This document shows positions 8,410-17,449 of a DNA stretch of 64,000 bases, in pieces (the stretch's first letter is position 1; every line of letters begins with the position of its first letter). Below the pieces are notes generated by a model that was not told the origin of the DNA, made no database searches, and saw nothing but the letters and a program-made list of their open reading frames with translations. The position numbers and the translations under genes were made by a program. The DNA comes from Kordia sp965283645 (GTDB taxonomy: Bacteria; Bacteroidota; Bacteroidia; Flavobacteriales; Flavobacteriaceae): positions 4,712,001 to 4,776,000 of the forward strand of contig NZ_CBDIPG010000001.1 of NCBI RefSeq assembly GCF_965283645.1, read 5' to 3'.

Positions 8410-9159
8410 TTAGTTTCTTCCAGCCATTACGCCTCCGTCAGTATCCCAAATAGCGCCCGTAACCCAACCTGCTTTTTCGGATAGTAAATACGAAATTGTA
8501 TCTGCTACATCTTGCGCTTTTCCGTTACGTCCGATTGGATGAAAATCATGAAAATTTTGCAAAGCGTCATGTGCTTCTTGCTTTCCTCCAAAAACACTTT
8601 CGTATACAGGCGTTTCTACAACTGCTGGCGAAACAGCATTTACACGAATTTTATGAGCAGCTAATTCCATTGCTAAATGTTGTGTTAACGAATGCAAACC
8701 TGCTTTTTGCATTGAATATGCAGAAGAAGGCGTTGCTTTTACTGCTTGTTTTGCCCACATTGAACCTACATTTACAATTGCTCCTCCATTGGTAGCACTC
8801 ATTTTTTTAGCCGCGGCTTGCGTAATGAAAAAGAATCCTCTATTTAAATCTTGATACGAATTATAATCTGCAACGGTATGATCTAAAAATGCTTTTGGAC
8901 CAAAAATACCTGAAGCATTTACCAAATAATCTAAATTGTCAAGTCCGTTAATTTTTTCATTTAATGCGTTTACTTGCGTCGCATTTGTAATATCTATTTG
9001 GTGTGTATGTAAGTTTCCAGATGCCTCATTTTTGAAAGCTTCTAGTTTTGTGGAGTTTGTTCCGACAACGTGTACTTCCACACCTTCGTTTAGTAAATTT
9101 TGTGCAGTTGCTCTTCCAATTCCACTGCTTCCTCCTATAATTAATGCTCTTTTGCTCAT
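8410..9159 (-). CDS. Short-chain dehydrogenase/reductase (SDR)
   Basis: Classical SDR of 249 aa. The cofactor motif is GGSSGIGRA at the N-terminus, NASG follows in the fourth strand, and the catalytic YxxxK is in SAYSMQKAGL with an upstream Ser in VNVGSM. The C-terminal 'WVTGAIWDTDGGVMAGRN' is the usual substrate-loop end of this group. It would catalyse NAD(P)-dependent oxidation or reduction of an alcohol/ketone. The substrate is unknown. The gene is followed by a terminator and is probably monocistronic. Confidence 0.92.
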   Translation of the reverse strand: MSKRALIIGGSSGIGRATAQNLLNEGVEVHVVGTNSTKLEAFKNEASGNLHTHQIDITNATQVNALNEKINGLDNLDYLVNASGIFGPKAFLDHTVADYNSYQDLNRGFFFITQAAAKKMSATNGGAIVNVGSMWAKQAVKATPSSAYSMQKAGLHSLTQHLAMELAAHKIRVNAVSPAVVETPVYESVFGGKQEAHDALQNFHDFHPIGRNGKAQDVADTISYLLSEKAGWVTGAIWDTDGGVMAGRN

Positions 9160-9670
9160 GTGTATATGTTTTTTGTTTGTGATACTTTTTTTGAATAGAA
9201 CAAAAGTATAGCGTGCTTTAGAGGATAAATAGTGCAGAACAGAAAATGAATGGTACTTTTAGGAAAGTTACTTTTTATATTAAATAACGCTTTATATAAC
9301 CTTAGTTAATTTTAGCTTTATAAGTTAACAGTCCGTTTCAAGTTTCCATCTTTCATTTTCTTTGTTTGCCCAAAAGATACTGAAACAGGTTCAGTATAGG
9401 CTTCACAAAAGAAAGGGTACTTTTAGTTCACGTACTTATATTTTTAAATTAAGGTATTCATGAATGCAAACATTTCCAGAGGTGTTTTTAGCTGAAAAAG
9501 CTAAAACCTAAAATCTTTCTCTAAATTTTTCCCAAAGCTTCAAAATTTTTAAAGAGAAAGATTTACTACACTACGGAAAAGAAGGCAATTTCGTTAATTT
9601 TGATCGAACGAAAGTTGTATTAATATTTTTACTGCGTTTCTCTAAACCAGCATTATTAAATTCAACATAT
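9160..9670. other. Gene-free stretch with two hairpins
   Basis: No convincing ORF on either strand. Two structures are visible: an 8-bp perfect hairpin TTTTAGCT / AGCTAAAA at 9486-9493 and 9499-9506, and a 12-bp inverted repeat AAATCTTTCTCT / AGAGAAAGATTT at 9511-9522 and 9553-9564 around an AT-rich loop. Neither is followed by a clear T-run. The rest is AT-rich sequence with no recognised signal. Confidence 0.5.
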
Positions 9671-9706
9671 AAAAAAATCCTTTCCGCATTGAAGAGAAAA
9701 GGATTT
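9671..9706 (-). terminator. Intrinsic terminator of the MBL-rhodanese gene
   Basis: Stem AAATCCTTT / AAAGGATTT (9675-9683 and 9698-9706); read on the minus strand it is followed by a run of seven T (9671-9677). It lies just past the stop at 9728. Confidence 0.8.
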
Positions 9707-9727
9707 ATATATGTTTAATTTATCTAT

Positions 9728-11137
9728 TTAGGATAGGGTAGAAGGACAGACAAATTCTGTTAACGGTATATCTGTTTTTTTAATGGCTCCAAATCCGCCA
9801 GCAACATCCGTCACTTTATGAAAACCACGTGCTTTTAAAATTGAAGCCGCAATTACGGAACGATATCCGCCAGCACAATGAATATGATATGCTTTGTTAG
9901 CATCAATCTCGTTCATATTTTTATCTATATAATCTAGTGCAAAATGTTGTACACTTTCAATATGTTTTGCTTTGTATTCGCCATCTTTACGAACATCTAA
10001 TACATTTAGCGTATTCTTTTTAAAACGATTTGCAAATTCTGCTGCTGAGATAGACGTAATGCTAGCTGTTTCTTTTCCAGAAGCTTTCCAAGCGTTAATT
10101 CCACCTTCTAAATACCCAAGCGTATTATCGTAACCAACTCGTGAAAGACGTGTCACAGCTTCCGCTGATTTTCCTTCAGGAACAATTAGTAATATAGGTT
10201 GTTGTAAATCGGTAATTAACGCACCAACCCAAGGAGCAAAACTTCCGTTTAATCCAATAAAAATACTATTAGGAATGTGTGCCGATAAGAAATCTTTTTG
10301 AGGGCGAACATCTAGTATTAATACATTTTCTTTATTCGCAATTGCTTCAAAAGCTTCTGGTGTTAATGGAACATTCCCTTTTTCCAGAATAGTTTCAAAA
10401 GATGCATATCCAGATTTATTCATCAGGGCATTTTTTGAAAAGTATTGTGGTGGTGGCGCAATTCCGTCTAATACTTCTTTTACAAATTCTTCCTTTGTCA
10501 TATCTGCACGCAATGCATAGTTTGTTTGCTTTTGCTCACCTAAAATCCCAACAGTTTCTTTACTTAAGTTTTTTCCACAAGCAGAACCAGCTCCATGTGC
10601 AGGATATACGATAATATCATCTGATAAAGGCATTATTTTTGTACGTAATGAATCGAATAACATACCAGCCAAATCTTCTTTTGTTAGGTCAGATTTAATA
10701 GCTAAATCTGGTCGTCCAACATCACCTAAAAATAAAGTATCTCCAGAAAAAATAGCATGTTCTTTTCCGTTTTCATCAATTAATAAAAACGTAGTAGATT
10801 CCAGTGTGTGACCTGGCGTGTGTAATACTTTTATTTTTACATCTCCAATGCTAAAAACTTCATTATCCTTCGCACTATATATATCATAATTTGTTGTTGC
10901 GTTTGGTCCAAAAACAATAGTTGCACCAGTTGCTTTTGCTAAATCAATATGACCGGAAACAAAATCTGCATGAAAATGTGTTTCAAAAACATATTTAATG
11001 TTTGCTTTATTCGCTTTAGCTTTTTCAATATACACTTTGGTTTCTCGTAATGGATCAATAATAGCGACTTCGCCATTCGACTCTATATAATAAGCACCTT
11101 GTGCTAGGCAACCTGTATAAATTTGTTCAATCTTCAT
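9728..11137 (-). CDS. MBL-fold hydrolase with two rhodanese domains (persulfide dioxygenase-like)
   Basis: Multidomain sulfur-metabolism enzyme of 469 aa. The N-terminal 240 residues form a metallo-beta-lactamase fold of the ETHE1/BLH type, with THFHADFVSGH and the later HTPGHT, GDTLFLGDVGRPDL and YPAHGAGSACG motifs that hold the metal. Two rhodanese domains follow. The first (ILDVRPQKDFLSAHIP) lacks a Cys in its active loop (VPEGKSAEA), so it is probably catalytically silent; the second has CAGGYRS. The protein likely oxidises glutathione persulfide or transfers sulfane sulfur. I chose ATG 11137 (MKIEQIYTG), not 11167, because the motif-bearing protein starts there. Confidence 0.9.
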   Translation of the reverse strand: MKIEQIYTGCLAQGAYYIESNGEVAIIDPLRETKVYIEKAKANKANIKYVFETHFHADFVSGHIDLAKATGATIVFGPNATTNYDIYSAKDNEVFSIGDVKIKVLHTPGHTLESTTFLLIDENGKEHAIFSGDTLFLGDVGRPDLAIKSDLTKEDLAGMLFDSLRTKIMPLSDDIIVYPAHGAGSACGKNLSKETVGILGEQKQTNYALRADMTKEEFVKEVLDGIAPPPQYFSKNALMNKSGYASFETILEKGNVPLTPEAFEAIANKENVLILDVRPQKDFLSAHIPNSIFIGLNGSFAPWVGALITDLQQPILLIVPEGKSAEAVTRLSRVGYDNTLGYLEGGINAWKASGKETASITSISAAEFANRFKKNTLNVLDVRKDGEYKAKHIESVQHFALDYIDKNMNEIDANKAYHIHCAGGYRSVIAASILKARGFHKVTDVAGGFGAIKKTDIPLTEFVCPSTLS

Positions 11138-11376
11138 AATGCTGTATTTGCGGCACAAATATAACAAAGATTGCTAGTATACATACTGTGCTTGCATTGT
11201 ATTTATTTGTTAAAAATTATAGTAATTTGTTGTAAATGTAGCAATTCGGTACATTATATAATGCAAATATATATTGTAAAGAAGTAAAAAGTTGATGCAA
11301 AAAAACACACGTAGATGTAAATTACAATTATGTTTTACCACATAAAATATGTTATATTTACAAAAAAGGAATTTAT

Positions 11377-12042
11377 ATGTTTATAGTTTTTGGAACAAGA
11401 GGAATCAAGCATACGGTAAGTGAGAGTCCTGTTTTGGAGAATAGTTGTCCTAATTGCGACAACGGAAGTTTAGTAAATAAGTTATACAGACGTTGGTTTA
11501 CATTGTTTTTTATTCCTGTAATTCCGTTAGATGTTGTTGATCGTTTTTATGAATGCAGTAATTGTAAAAGTGCCTATAATGAGAAAATTAAAGATCTTTT
11601 AGGGCAATCACAATCTATACAAGATAATGCGCAACATCAAGCACGGTATGTTTATGCAAAGGCGTTAATTGCAACAATGACGCATATGTCTGTCATTGAT
11701 AATGATTTTGCTGTTGAAGAAGAACGTGAAATTAAAGATGCAATTGAACAATTTGATGATATAAAAACTGAATTAATAGAAATTATGGAACGTGTGAAGC
11801 GTGATCAGAACAAGGATAACTTTGTGTTTAACTTGTTAAATGAAGCACGAACTGAGTTATCTGCCGAAGCAATTATGAATATTTTAGCACAAGCAGGAGT
11901 TGTATTGCTAGCCGACGGAGTTATTGATAAAGCTGAAGAAGCATTGATGAAAGAATACTTAATTGCGTGTGGACTTCCTAAAGACATGTACAAAACATTA
12001 ATTGATAAATTGCAAGTAAAAGAAATTCAAGAAGTGAATTAA
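11377..12042 (+). CDS. Zinc-ribbon and TerB-like domain protein
   Basis: Cytoplasmic protein of 221 aa. The N-terminal 75 residues hold a zinc ribbon with paired CPNC and CSNC knuckles around a hydrophobic hairpin (WFTLFFIPVIPLD). The rest is alpha-helical and TerB-like, with the acidic turn ADGVIDKAEEALMKEYL typical of tellurite-resistance TerB folds and an earlier, similar unit (DNDFAVEEEREI). Function of this architecture is not established; TerB domains are associated with membrane stress and phage/toxin response. It stands alone and is followed by a strong terminator. Confidence 0.7.
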   Translation: MFIVFGTRGIKHTVSESPVLENSCPNCDNGSLVNKLYRRWFTLFFIPVIPLDVVDRFYECSNCKSAYNEKIKDLLGQSQSIQDNAQHQARYVYAKALIATMTHMSVIDNDFAVEEEREIKDAIEQFDDIKTELIEIMERVKRDQNKDNFVFNLLNEARTELSAEAIMNILAQAGVVLLADGVIDKAEEALMKEYLIACGLPKDMYKTLIDKLQVKEIQEVN

Positions 12043-12063
12043 GAATAAAAAATATTGAGGACC

Positions 12064-12088
12064 AAGCGAGCGTTTGCTCGCTTTTTTT
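12064..12088 (+). terminator. Intrinsic terminator after the TerB-like gene
   Basis: Stem AAGCGAGC / GCTCGCTT (12064-12071 and 12076-12083) with a GTTT loop and a T-run to 12088. Confidence 0.9.
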
Positions 12089-12214
12089 ATGCGCTTTTTG
12101 TAAAAACAGACGAAATTTTGAGCTAAATAAAGTGAATAATAATTCGTATAATATTTTCTTGTAAATTACATGTTATATGTTGATTTTTAGTTATTTATGT
12201 TTTTATTTACTAGC

Positions 12215-12234
12215 ACGTAATTTATAAATTACGT
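12215..12234. repeat. Perfect 20-bp palindrome
   Basis: ACGTAATTTATAAATTACGT reads the same on both strands. It lies in the gene-free stretch about 130 bases before the first terminator-like hairpin. It could be a dimeric regulator site or simply part of a structured RNA; nothing else identifies it. Confidence 0.55.
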
Positions 12235-12362
12235 ATTATGTTTCTTTTATATTCTATCTACATTAGCTAAGTTTACCACAGGTTTTTTAGGTTATTTATT
12301 CTTCATTAAAATTTTCGAATTGGGTATTTTATTCCATGAAAAGAAGAATATATTTCTTATGC

Positions 12363-12398
12363 AAAAGGAGTGTTGGGGGACACTCCTTTTTGTTTTTT
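12363..12398 (+). terminator. Orphan terminator hairpin A
   Basis: Perfect 11-bp stem AAAAGGAGTGT / ACACTCCTTTT (12363-12373 and 12380-12390), loop TGGGGG, then a T-rich tail. No gene precedes it on the plus strand after the terminator at 12064-12088, so it may end a small untranslated transcript. Confidence 0.65.
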
Positions 12399-12471
12399 AT
12401 ACATTTCTTAACGCTTATTAACTATTTGCTACGCTTATAGAAAATATAAGAGTTACATCAATAGGATTTAT

Positions 12472-12554
12472 TACTTTTGAAATAAGTTTCAATGAGTATT
12501 TGTTGAGGTTTATTATTCTACAATTAAAAAGGAGTGTTGGGGAACACTCCTTTT
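12472..12554 (+). ncRNA. Candidate small RNA ending in hairpin B
   Basis: A TACTTTTG -7-like element (12472-12479) is followed by about 50 bases without an ORF and then by a perfect 12-bp hairpin AAAAGGAGTGTT / AACACTCCTTTT (12527-12538 and 12543-12554) with a GGGG loop. The hairpin is nearly identical to hairpin A. The layout of promoter-like box, short spacer and terminator suggests a transcript of roughly 70 bases. There is no known family match that I recognise, and no transcription evidence. Confidence 0.4.
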
Positions 12555-12649
12555 GCTTTGGATATACTTTCCATAATTGCAAAAAAAGATTCATTAAGTT
12601 TATTTAAGTCATTGATTTTCTGAAAGAAAGAGTCTTGTTACAGTGTTAG

Positions 12650-12821
12650 TCGTCCTAATAACGTCATTCGTCTATAGAGTATGGCAAGTTGATCGACTTT
12701 TACCTATATTATGTATTGATACACTTATATTTGTATTGAATATTTAGTATTACGATAATATTACAATCTGGTAAATTGTATATAAATTGAGAACTTTTGT
12801 GCCCCCAAAAGTTCTTTTTTT
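12650..12821 (+). ncRNA. Candidate small RNA unit C (duplicated with unit D)
   Basis: A gene-free unit that shares AATATTTAGTATTAC (12739-12753), ACAATCTGGTAAATTGTAT (12763-12781) and ATCGACTTT (12692-12700) with the next unit at an offset of 225-228 bases. It ends in a terminator: stem AGAACTTTTG / CAAAAGTTCT (12790-12799 and 12806-12815), loop TGCCCC, T-run to 12821. Conservation of the body but not of the hairpin sequence argues for a duplicated non-coding unit. Confidence 0.4.
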
Positions 12822-12874
12822 GTTTTATAACGATATATCAATTTAAAAAAAAGAATAAATACTATGTAAGCTTA

Positions 12875-13050
12875 TCGATATAAAACGACCAATTATCCAT
12901 ATGTAGATGTTATTTCATCGACTTTGTGACGATAAGAAGTTGTAACTACATTATTTTAGTGCTATTAATATTTAGTATTACTAGTGTTAACAATCTGATA
13001 AATTGTATTAAAAATAAAAAAGAGAATCCTTTGCCCTGAGGATTCTCTTT
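12875..13050. ncRNA. Candidate small RNA unit D with shared terminator
   Basis: Second copy of the unit described at 12650: ATCGACTTT at 12917-12925, AATATTTAGTATTAC at 12967-12981 and ACAATCTGATAAATTGTAT at 12990-13008. It ends in the stem AGAGAATCCT / AGGATTCTCT (13021-13030 and 13039-13048) flanked by A and T runs, which also serves as terminator for the convergent minus-strand gene whose stop is at 13081. Confidence 0.4.
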
Positions 13051-13080
13051 TTATTTGTACCAGTTTTTGTAGTACTACAA

Positions 13081-14559
13081 TTATTTCTTAGGATTTATAA
13101 ATTCCCGTTGAAATTCTTTTACTTTCATTAAATTAATTTCTTTCTTAGATCTTCCTTTTTGTGCTTCTATGTATCCGTTAAATACGTGACTTATGTATAA
13201 TGGAGATATAGGCTGTCCAGCACTAAAACTTTGTGCACTATGGCATGATAAACAGTTTGCTAAGTTACTTGCTTCAATTTTATCTAAACTCGTCTGAAAT
13301 GTTTGCGTATACGTTTCCATAGAAACATTTGCGGAGTTTAATGAACCTCTTGCAATCGATCCTGGTGTTGCATTTCCAAGTGTATCTCCAACTTTTACTA
13401 ATAATTCAGCTTGTTGTGTAGGCGTCATGTTATCTGTGTTAATCCAAATAGAGCCATCATATGCATAGTTATTCCAAACATCGTCTAACTTTTCAGCAAC
13501 ACAACTATTGATGTTTTTGATATTGTTATAATTTTCAGGTTCAGACTGGCTCGTTTTCATAAAGTTTGTATCTGGCGCTCCTTGTACTCTCGGAACTCCA
13601 TATTCAAAAAGTGTATATGCTTCGCTAGCCGCAGTTGGAGCAGTACCATTCCATTGAATTCCATCAATAGTAGAAACGCTTCCTTTTTTAAATAATAATG
13701 TTTCAGTATTTGCACTAGCAGTTCCTTTTGTCCAATCAAAAGCAGGCGCCATACTATTGTGCTCAAATGTTGCCCAAATAAATTCTGGATGATTTTCTAC
13801 AACGCCAACAACATGCATACCCAACATGGCTACTTCTGTTGTTGTTCCGTCTACACTTGCATTTGTAGTGTAATAATTTCCACGATCTGATTCAGGAATT
13901 ACAGATGTTGAAATCCAAGAAGTTTTTAATTCTAGTGATCCTACAGGGAATGTTTCCGTATTGTTGGCATCCAAACCTCCATTAGCTAGTTCTTTAGCAT
14001 ATTTTTTAGCGGCATCATTCATTGTAGAATTCATATAGATAGCATAATATACTGTTCCGGCTGTACCATTCGTATTGAAATTAGGATTTGATTTTAAAAT
14101 CCCACTAGACCCAGCTTGTCCAGTTTCTGATGAAGATAATACAAGCGATACGCCACTCGGAATCGTTACAGGATTCATAAATGGGTCAACTTGTATTGTT
14201 TCTTTAAAAAATGCAGGCGTATCATCCGTAGCTGAATTTGGGACAGTTAACCATAGAAATTTTTGCCATGACCATTGGTGAAAAATACAGTTTGTAGTTT
14301 CACTTGCCGCAAAAGGACTATTTGCACCTTCTTCGGGAGCTGGCGTTTGCGAATGTGGAAACCAATCAGAATCACACTCGCAAGGAGTTGTTTCCGTATC
14401 ACCTTCCGCTAATTCATAGGTAGTTTGTGCGTTTGCTTTAGAAGAAGTTTTTTCAGTATCTTCAGTTTGTTTTTCTTTCTTTTTTTCTTCACATGAGTGA
14501 AAAAATACGATAGCTACGCAAAGTAGCATGGCAGTTTTTAATAGTTTTACGGTTTTCAT
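13081..14559 (-). CDS. Lipoprotein with a c-type haem site, function unknown
   Basis: Exported lipoprotein of 492 aa (Cys23 in VFFHSCEEKKKE, followed by a Lys/Glu-rich linker). A single CxxCH haem-attachment motif, CLSCH (Cys436-His440), sits near the C-terminus. Upstream are other Cys and Trp residues (CECDSDWFPH, CIFHQWSWQKFLWL) in a conserved-looking N-terminal region. The middle has no domain I recognise. The haem motif indicates a monohaem cytochrome-like electron-transfer protein in the periplasm or on the cell surface. It is monocistronic, with the bidirectional terminator at 13021-13048 downstream. Confidence 0.75.
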   Translation of the reverse strand: MKTVKLLKTAMLLCVAIVFFHSCEEKKKEKQTEDTEKTSSKANAQTTYELAEGDTETTPCECDSDWFPHSQTPAPEEGANSPFAASETTNCIFHQWSWQKFLWLTVPNSATDDTPAFFKETIQVDPFMNPVTIPSGVSLVLSSSETGQAGSSGILKSNPNFNTNGTAGTVYYAIYMNSTMNDAAKKYAKELANGGLDANNTETFPVGSLELKTSWISTSVIPESDRGNYYTTNASVDGTTTEVAMLGMHVVGVVENHPEFIWATFEHNSMAPAFDWTKGTASANTETLLFKKGSVSTIDGIQWNGTAPTAASEAYTLFEYGVPRVQGAPDTNFMKTSQSEPENYNNIKNINSCVAEKLDDVWNNYAYDGSIWINTDNMTPTQQAELLVKVGDTLGNATPGSIARGSLNSANVSMETYTQTFQTSLDKIEASNLANCLSCHSAQSFSAGQPISPLYISHVFNGYIEAQKGRSKKEINLMKVKEFQREFINPKK

Positions 14560-14778
14560 TTCTTTAGTTATTAATATGGTTAGATTTGTTATTTAGTGTA
14601 ATTAGTAATTCAAAAATCAACAAAAAAGAAATACCATACTAGCGTATAAATACTTGATTTGTGCTAAAAACTTAAATTATTACGTAAAAAGATAATGAAA
14701 TTCTACGCAAAAACGGTAAGAAATAATGATAGTTCGATTGTGTAAGTGGTTGATTTACAATATTAAATATTTTCGTTG

Positions 14779-15285
14779 TTATTTTTTTTCTGTTTTCGTA
14801 ACAACATCTAAGAGTTTTAAAATTGTTGGCATTCGATGTTCGCCATGTAATAGATTTATTTTTTTGAGAACACTCTCTTTTTCAATTCCAATACAAGAAA
14901 CAAATAAGGGTTTTTCACTTGTTCCACGCAAAATAGGTGTAGAAACCTGTTTTGTATTGATAAATGATTTTTTAGCAACACCTATGATTGGAATTTTTTT
15001 GTCTAACGCTTCCCACAAATAACCGCCTAAACCGTATTTTTTATCATCATGGATAAATACATGTCCATCTACAATAATAGCTTCAATATCTTTCAAATCA
15101 ATTTGTTCTAGTACTTTTAGAATACACGGAAGTTCTCTTTTGTAGAATTCGCCAGGAACATACGGAGCTACTTCATCAATGGTTGCCGTGTATATTATCT
15201 CAGGAATGTCATCTTCCCAATTAAAAGCCACGCAAACAGCTTTTGCATACGTTTCTTTGTAGTGAATATCTGTAGCTAGTATCAT
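14779..15285 (-). CDS. nfi: Endonuclease V
   Basis: Deaminated-base repair nuclease that nicks DNA (or RNA) 3' to inosine. Catalytic Asp6 is in the N-terminal strand ATDIHY; the family motif VDGH (VDGHVFIHDDKKYGLGGYL) and the GVAKKSF segment are present. At 168 aa it is shorter than E. coli Nfi (223 aa) but the Bacteroidota form is commonly this size. The second acidic residue is probably in GEFYKRELP. The position between a lipoprotein and a phosphatase gene does not suggest a functional link. Confidence 0.88.
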   Translation of the reverse strand: MILATDIHYKETYAKAVCVAFNWEDDIPEIIYTATIDEVAPYVPGEFYKRELPCILKVLEQIDLKDIEAIIVDGHVFIHDDKKYGLGGYLWEALDKKIPIIGVAKKSFINTKQVSTPILRGTSEKPLFVSCIGIEKESVLKKINLLHGEHRMPTILKLLDVVTKTEKK

Positions 15286-15305
15286 TGTTGTGAATTATCG
15301 CGCTA

Positions 15306-15356
15306 AGCTAAAAAAATAAAAAAAGAAAACCGCCAATTTCTAAAATTGACGGTTTT
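15306..15356 (-). terminator. Intrinsic terminator of the PhoD-like gene
   Basis: Stem AAAACCGCCAATTT / AAATTGACGGTTTT with one mismatch (15326-15339 and 15343-15356). On the minus strand it is followed by a T-rich run (15308-15325), just past the stop at 15380. Confidence 0.85.
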
Positions 15357-15379
15357 GATATATAATTTGTGTGTAGAAA

Positions 15380-16708
15380 TTACTTTCTTGGATAGCGTAA
15401 ATCTTGTCCATTTATAGTATAATCAAATGCTTTGTTTCCGTCAGAATCATAGATAGTTAAAAGTAAAACACGTTCACTACGTTTTCCTGAAACTTCAATG
15501 ATTCCAAAATTTCGGTTGTAAAATGTTTTGTCTTTTACTTGTAGCGTATTGCCTTCGTCTCTTGGAGAATGTGTTCCTGCGGTTAACGGAGAACAAGTAA
15601 TATCAATTAACGGATACGCATCAGTACGTTCCAAACGAGAAATCTCTGTATGATGTCTGTCACCACTTAAAAAGAGAACACCTTCAATTTTAGCTTCGTG
15701 TAAACGATTAAATAATTCTGCACGTTCAGTCGGATACGTTGCATAGTTTTCAAATTTAGCAACATCACTTACCACTTGTCCGCCATTTATAACAATTTTG
15801 AACGTAGCTCTACTTGTCGTTAATGCATCAATCAACCAATTGAGTTGTTGTTTTCCTAAGTAGTCTTTGTCTTTATTTGGATCTCTATTGGAAGCACGAT
15901 GATAGCGATCGTCTAACATAAAAAATTCAACGTCATTCCAAGCAAAATGTTGGGTAACGCCACCATTTCCAGCGGCATTTGTATTTAGATTTCCCCAGTA
16001 TTCGTTAAATGTCTTCTCCGTTATTTTTTTATTTACATAACTACGATCGGCGTCATTTGGACCAAAATCATGATCGTCCCAAGTTGCGTAATGATGTACA
16101 CTTCCTAGCAATGCTTGTAATTCTGGCGTAGTGCGTGTATGTCTGTACCGATGACGAATGCCTGTATTTGTCATAAAATCAGGTGTTCGTAAATACATAT
16201 TATCACCAATCCATAACATTAAATCGGGATTTTTTGCCAATATAGAATTGAAAATCTGATATTTATCTCCGTATGGTTTTGGACGATCGTCTTTTGTTTC
16301 GTTGATGAAACTACACGAACCCAATGCAATTTTAAAATCTGGCGGATCCGTTCTAAATTGCCATAATGCTTGTGTTTGAAATTCTAGCTTGTAATCTCTA
16401 GACACATATACATCATTGATGTAGAGCTTGTATGTGTATGTTTTTCCATATTCAACTTCATTTGGTGTTAACTTCGCAATCAAATCACCATCAAGAGTTG
16501 TTTGTATTGTTTTTGTAAATTTTTCGGTTTCACCAGTAGTAAAATAACCAATTTTCACTGAAGCTGGCTTTGTAGTTTGCACCCAAATTAACGCTTCTCT
16601 AAAATCGGAATACCCAACCATTGGACCAGATTGTAACAAAGATTCTTGTGCAAAGCTTACAAAAGAACACAATACAAAAAGGCATGACAATACTATATTT
16701 TTTATCAT
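15380..16708 (-). CDS. PhoD-like alkaline phosphatase / phosphodiesterase
   Basis: Secreted metallophosphoesterase of 442 aa. Start ATG 16708 gives a good signal peptide (MIKNIVLSCLFVLCSFVSFA-Q); the TTG at 16729 would add seven polar residues before it. The N-terminal Fn3-like PhoD_N region (GPMVGYSDFREALIWVQ) is followed by the catalytic domain with GSCSF, IGDNMYLRTPDF, TWDDHDFGPNDAD and LSGDRHHTEISR, the metal-binding segments of the PhoD superfamily. It probably releases phosphate from phosphodiesters in the periplasm; substrates are not deducible. No Pho-box was recognised upstream. Confidence 0.92.
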   Translation of the reverse strand: MIKNIVLSCLFVLCSFVSFAQESLLQSGPMVGYSDFREALIWVQTTKPASVKIGYFTTGETEKFTKTIQTTLDGDLIAKLTPNEVEYGKTYTYKLYINDVYVSRDYKLEFQTQALWQFRTDPPDFKIALGSCSFINETKDDRPKPYGDKYQIFNSILAKNPDLMLWIGDNMYLRTPDFMTNTGIRHRYRHTRTTPELQALLGSVHHYATWDDHDFGPNDADRSYVNKKITEKTFNEYWGNLNTNAAGNGGVTQHFAWNDVEFFMLDDRYHRASNRDPNKDKDYLGKQQLNWLIDALTTSRATFKIVINGGQVVSDVAKFENYATYPTERAELFNRLHEAKIEGVLFLSGDRHHTEISRLERTDAYPLIDITCSPLTAGTHSPRDEGNTLQVKDKTFYNRNFGIIEVSGKRSERVLLLTIYDSDGNKAFDYTINGQDLRYPRK

Positions 16709-16867
16709 ATGAATTAAGTTAAAGTGCAAATTTCAACATAAAAAAGTACTTTCAGATGAAATCTAGGTTATTACTTATGAACAATCTATTCAAAATTATT
16801 TCTATTTTAGATCTCGGTATATGACGTTTCTTTACATACCAAAAAACAGTTTAAAAAAATTAAACAA

Positions 16868-17245
16868 ATGGAACCTCTATTTTTTTCAGGAATTCTCTGT
16901 TATGTATTTTTTGGATTTTTATTCTTACTAGGTGCTTGCGGATTATTTCGGTTAGCATTGCGCAAGCCAACTGGTATTGTTACCGATGACGGAATAACAA
17001 GTAATGGTAATGAAGTGGGTTTTATTCCTTGGGAATTCATCACTGGTTTTAAAATTGAAGAAGGAATAAATTTTACTGCGATTGTCATTATGCTAACTAA
17101 GCAAGAAAGATTCTTGAAAGACAAAAGCAATATTTTCACGAAAATAATGCATGTTAACGTAAAACGATTTGGAAGTCCGATAGTACTTTCTGAGTCACTA
17201 TTTCATGTTTCATTAGAAAAAGTAAAGATGAGTTTAGAAGATTAG
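16868..17245 (+). CDS. STM3941-like small membrane protein
   Basis: Protein of 125 aa with one N-terminal hydrophobic segment (ILCYVFFGFLFLLGACGLF) followed by a beta-rich domain. The stretch GIVTDDGITSNGNEVGFIPWEFITGF matches the pattern of STM3941-family proteins (a PH-like domain, 'G-I-x-N..G.IPW..I'). The family normally has two membrane helices; here only the second may be present, so the true start could be upstream or the gene shortened. Function unknown. Confidence 0.6.
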   Translation: MEPLFFSGILCYVFFGFLFLLGACGLFRLALRKPTGIVTDDGITSNGNEVGFIPWEFITGFKIEEGINFTAIVIMLTKQERFLKDKSNIFTKIMHVNVKRFGSPIVLSESLFHVSLEKVKMSLED

Positions 17246-17449
17246 TATGAATATAAAAATCCATGCTAATTTTTAATCGTATTCACTATAAAATACTGAT
17301 TATTAGGTTATAGTAAATGTGAAATGTGTAATTTTTAACATAAAATAGTCGAAAATGTTAATGATTTTATAAATTTTGTCTTTACAGTCTCATATTCTTT
17401 ATCCTACAATTCTTTATCATTATATTTATAAAAACAAAAAAAAATAATC

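Noticed and set aside
11138..11167. Ten-residue extension of the MBL-rhodanese protein
   Set aside because: The residues (MLYLCRKYSI) are not part of the conserved domain; ATG 11137 gives the normal N-terminus.
12337..12429. Short ORF running through hairpin A (MKRRIYFLCK...)
   Set aside because: The frame reads through a perfect terminator stem and has no ribosome-binding site or protein-like features.
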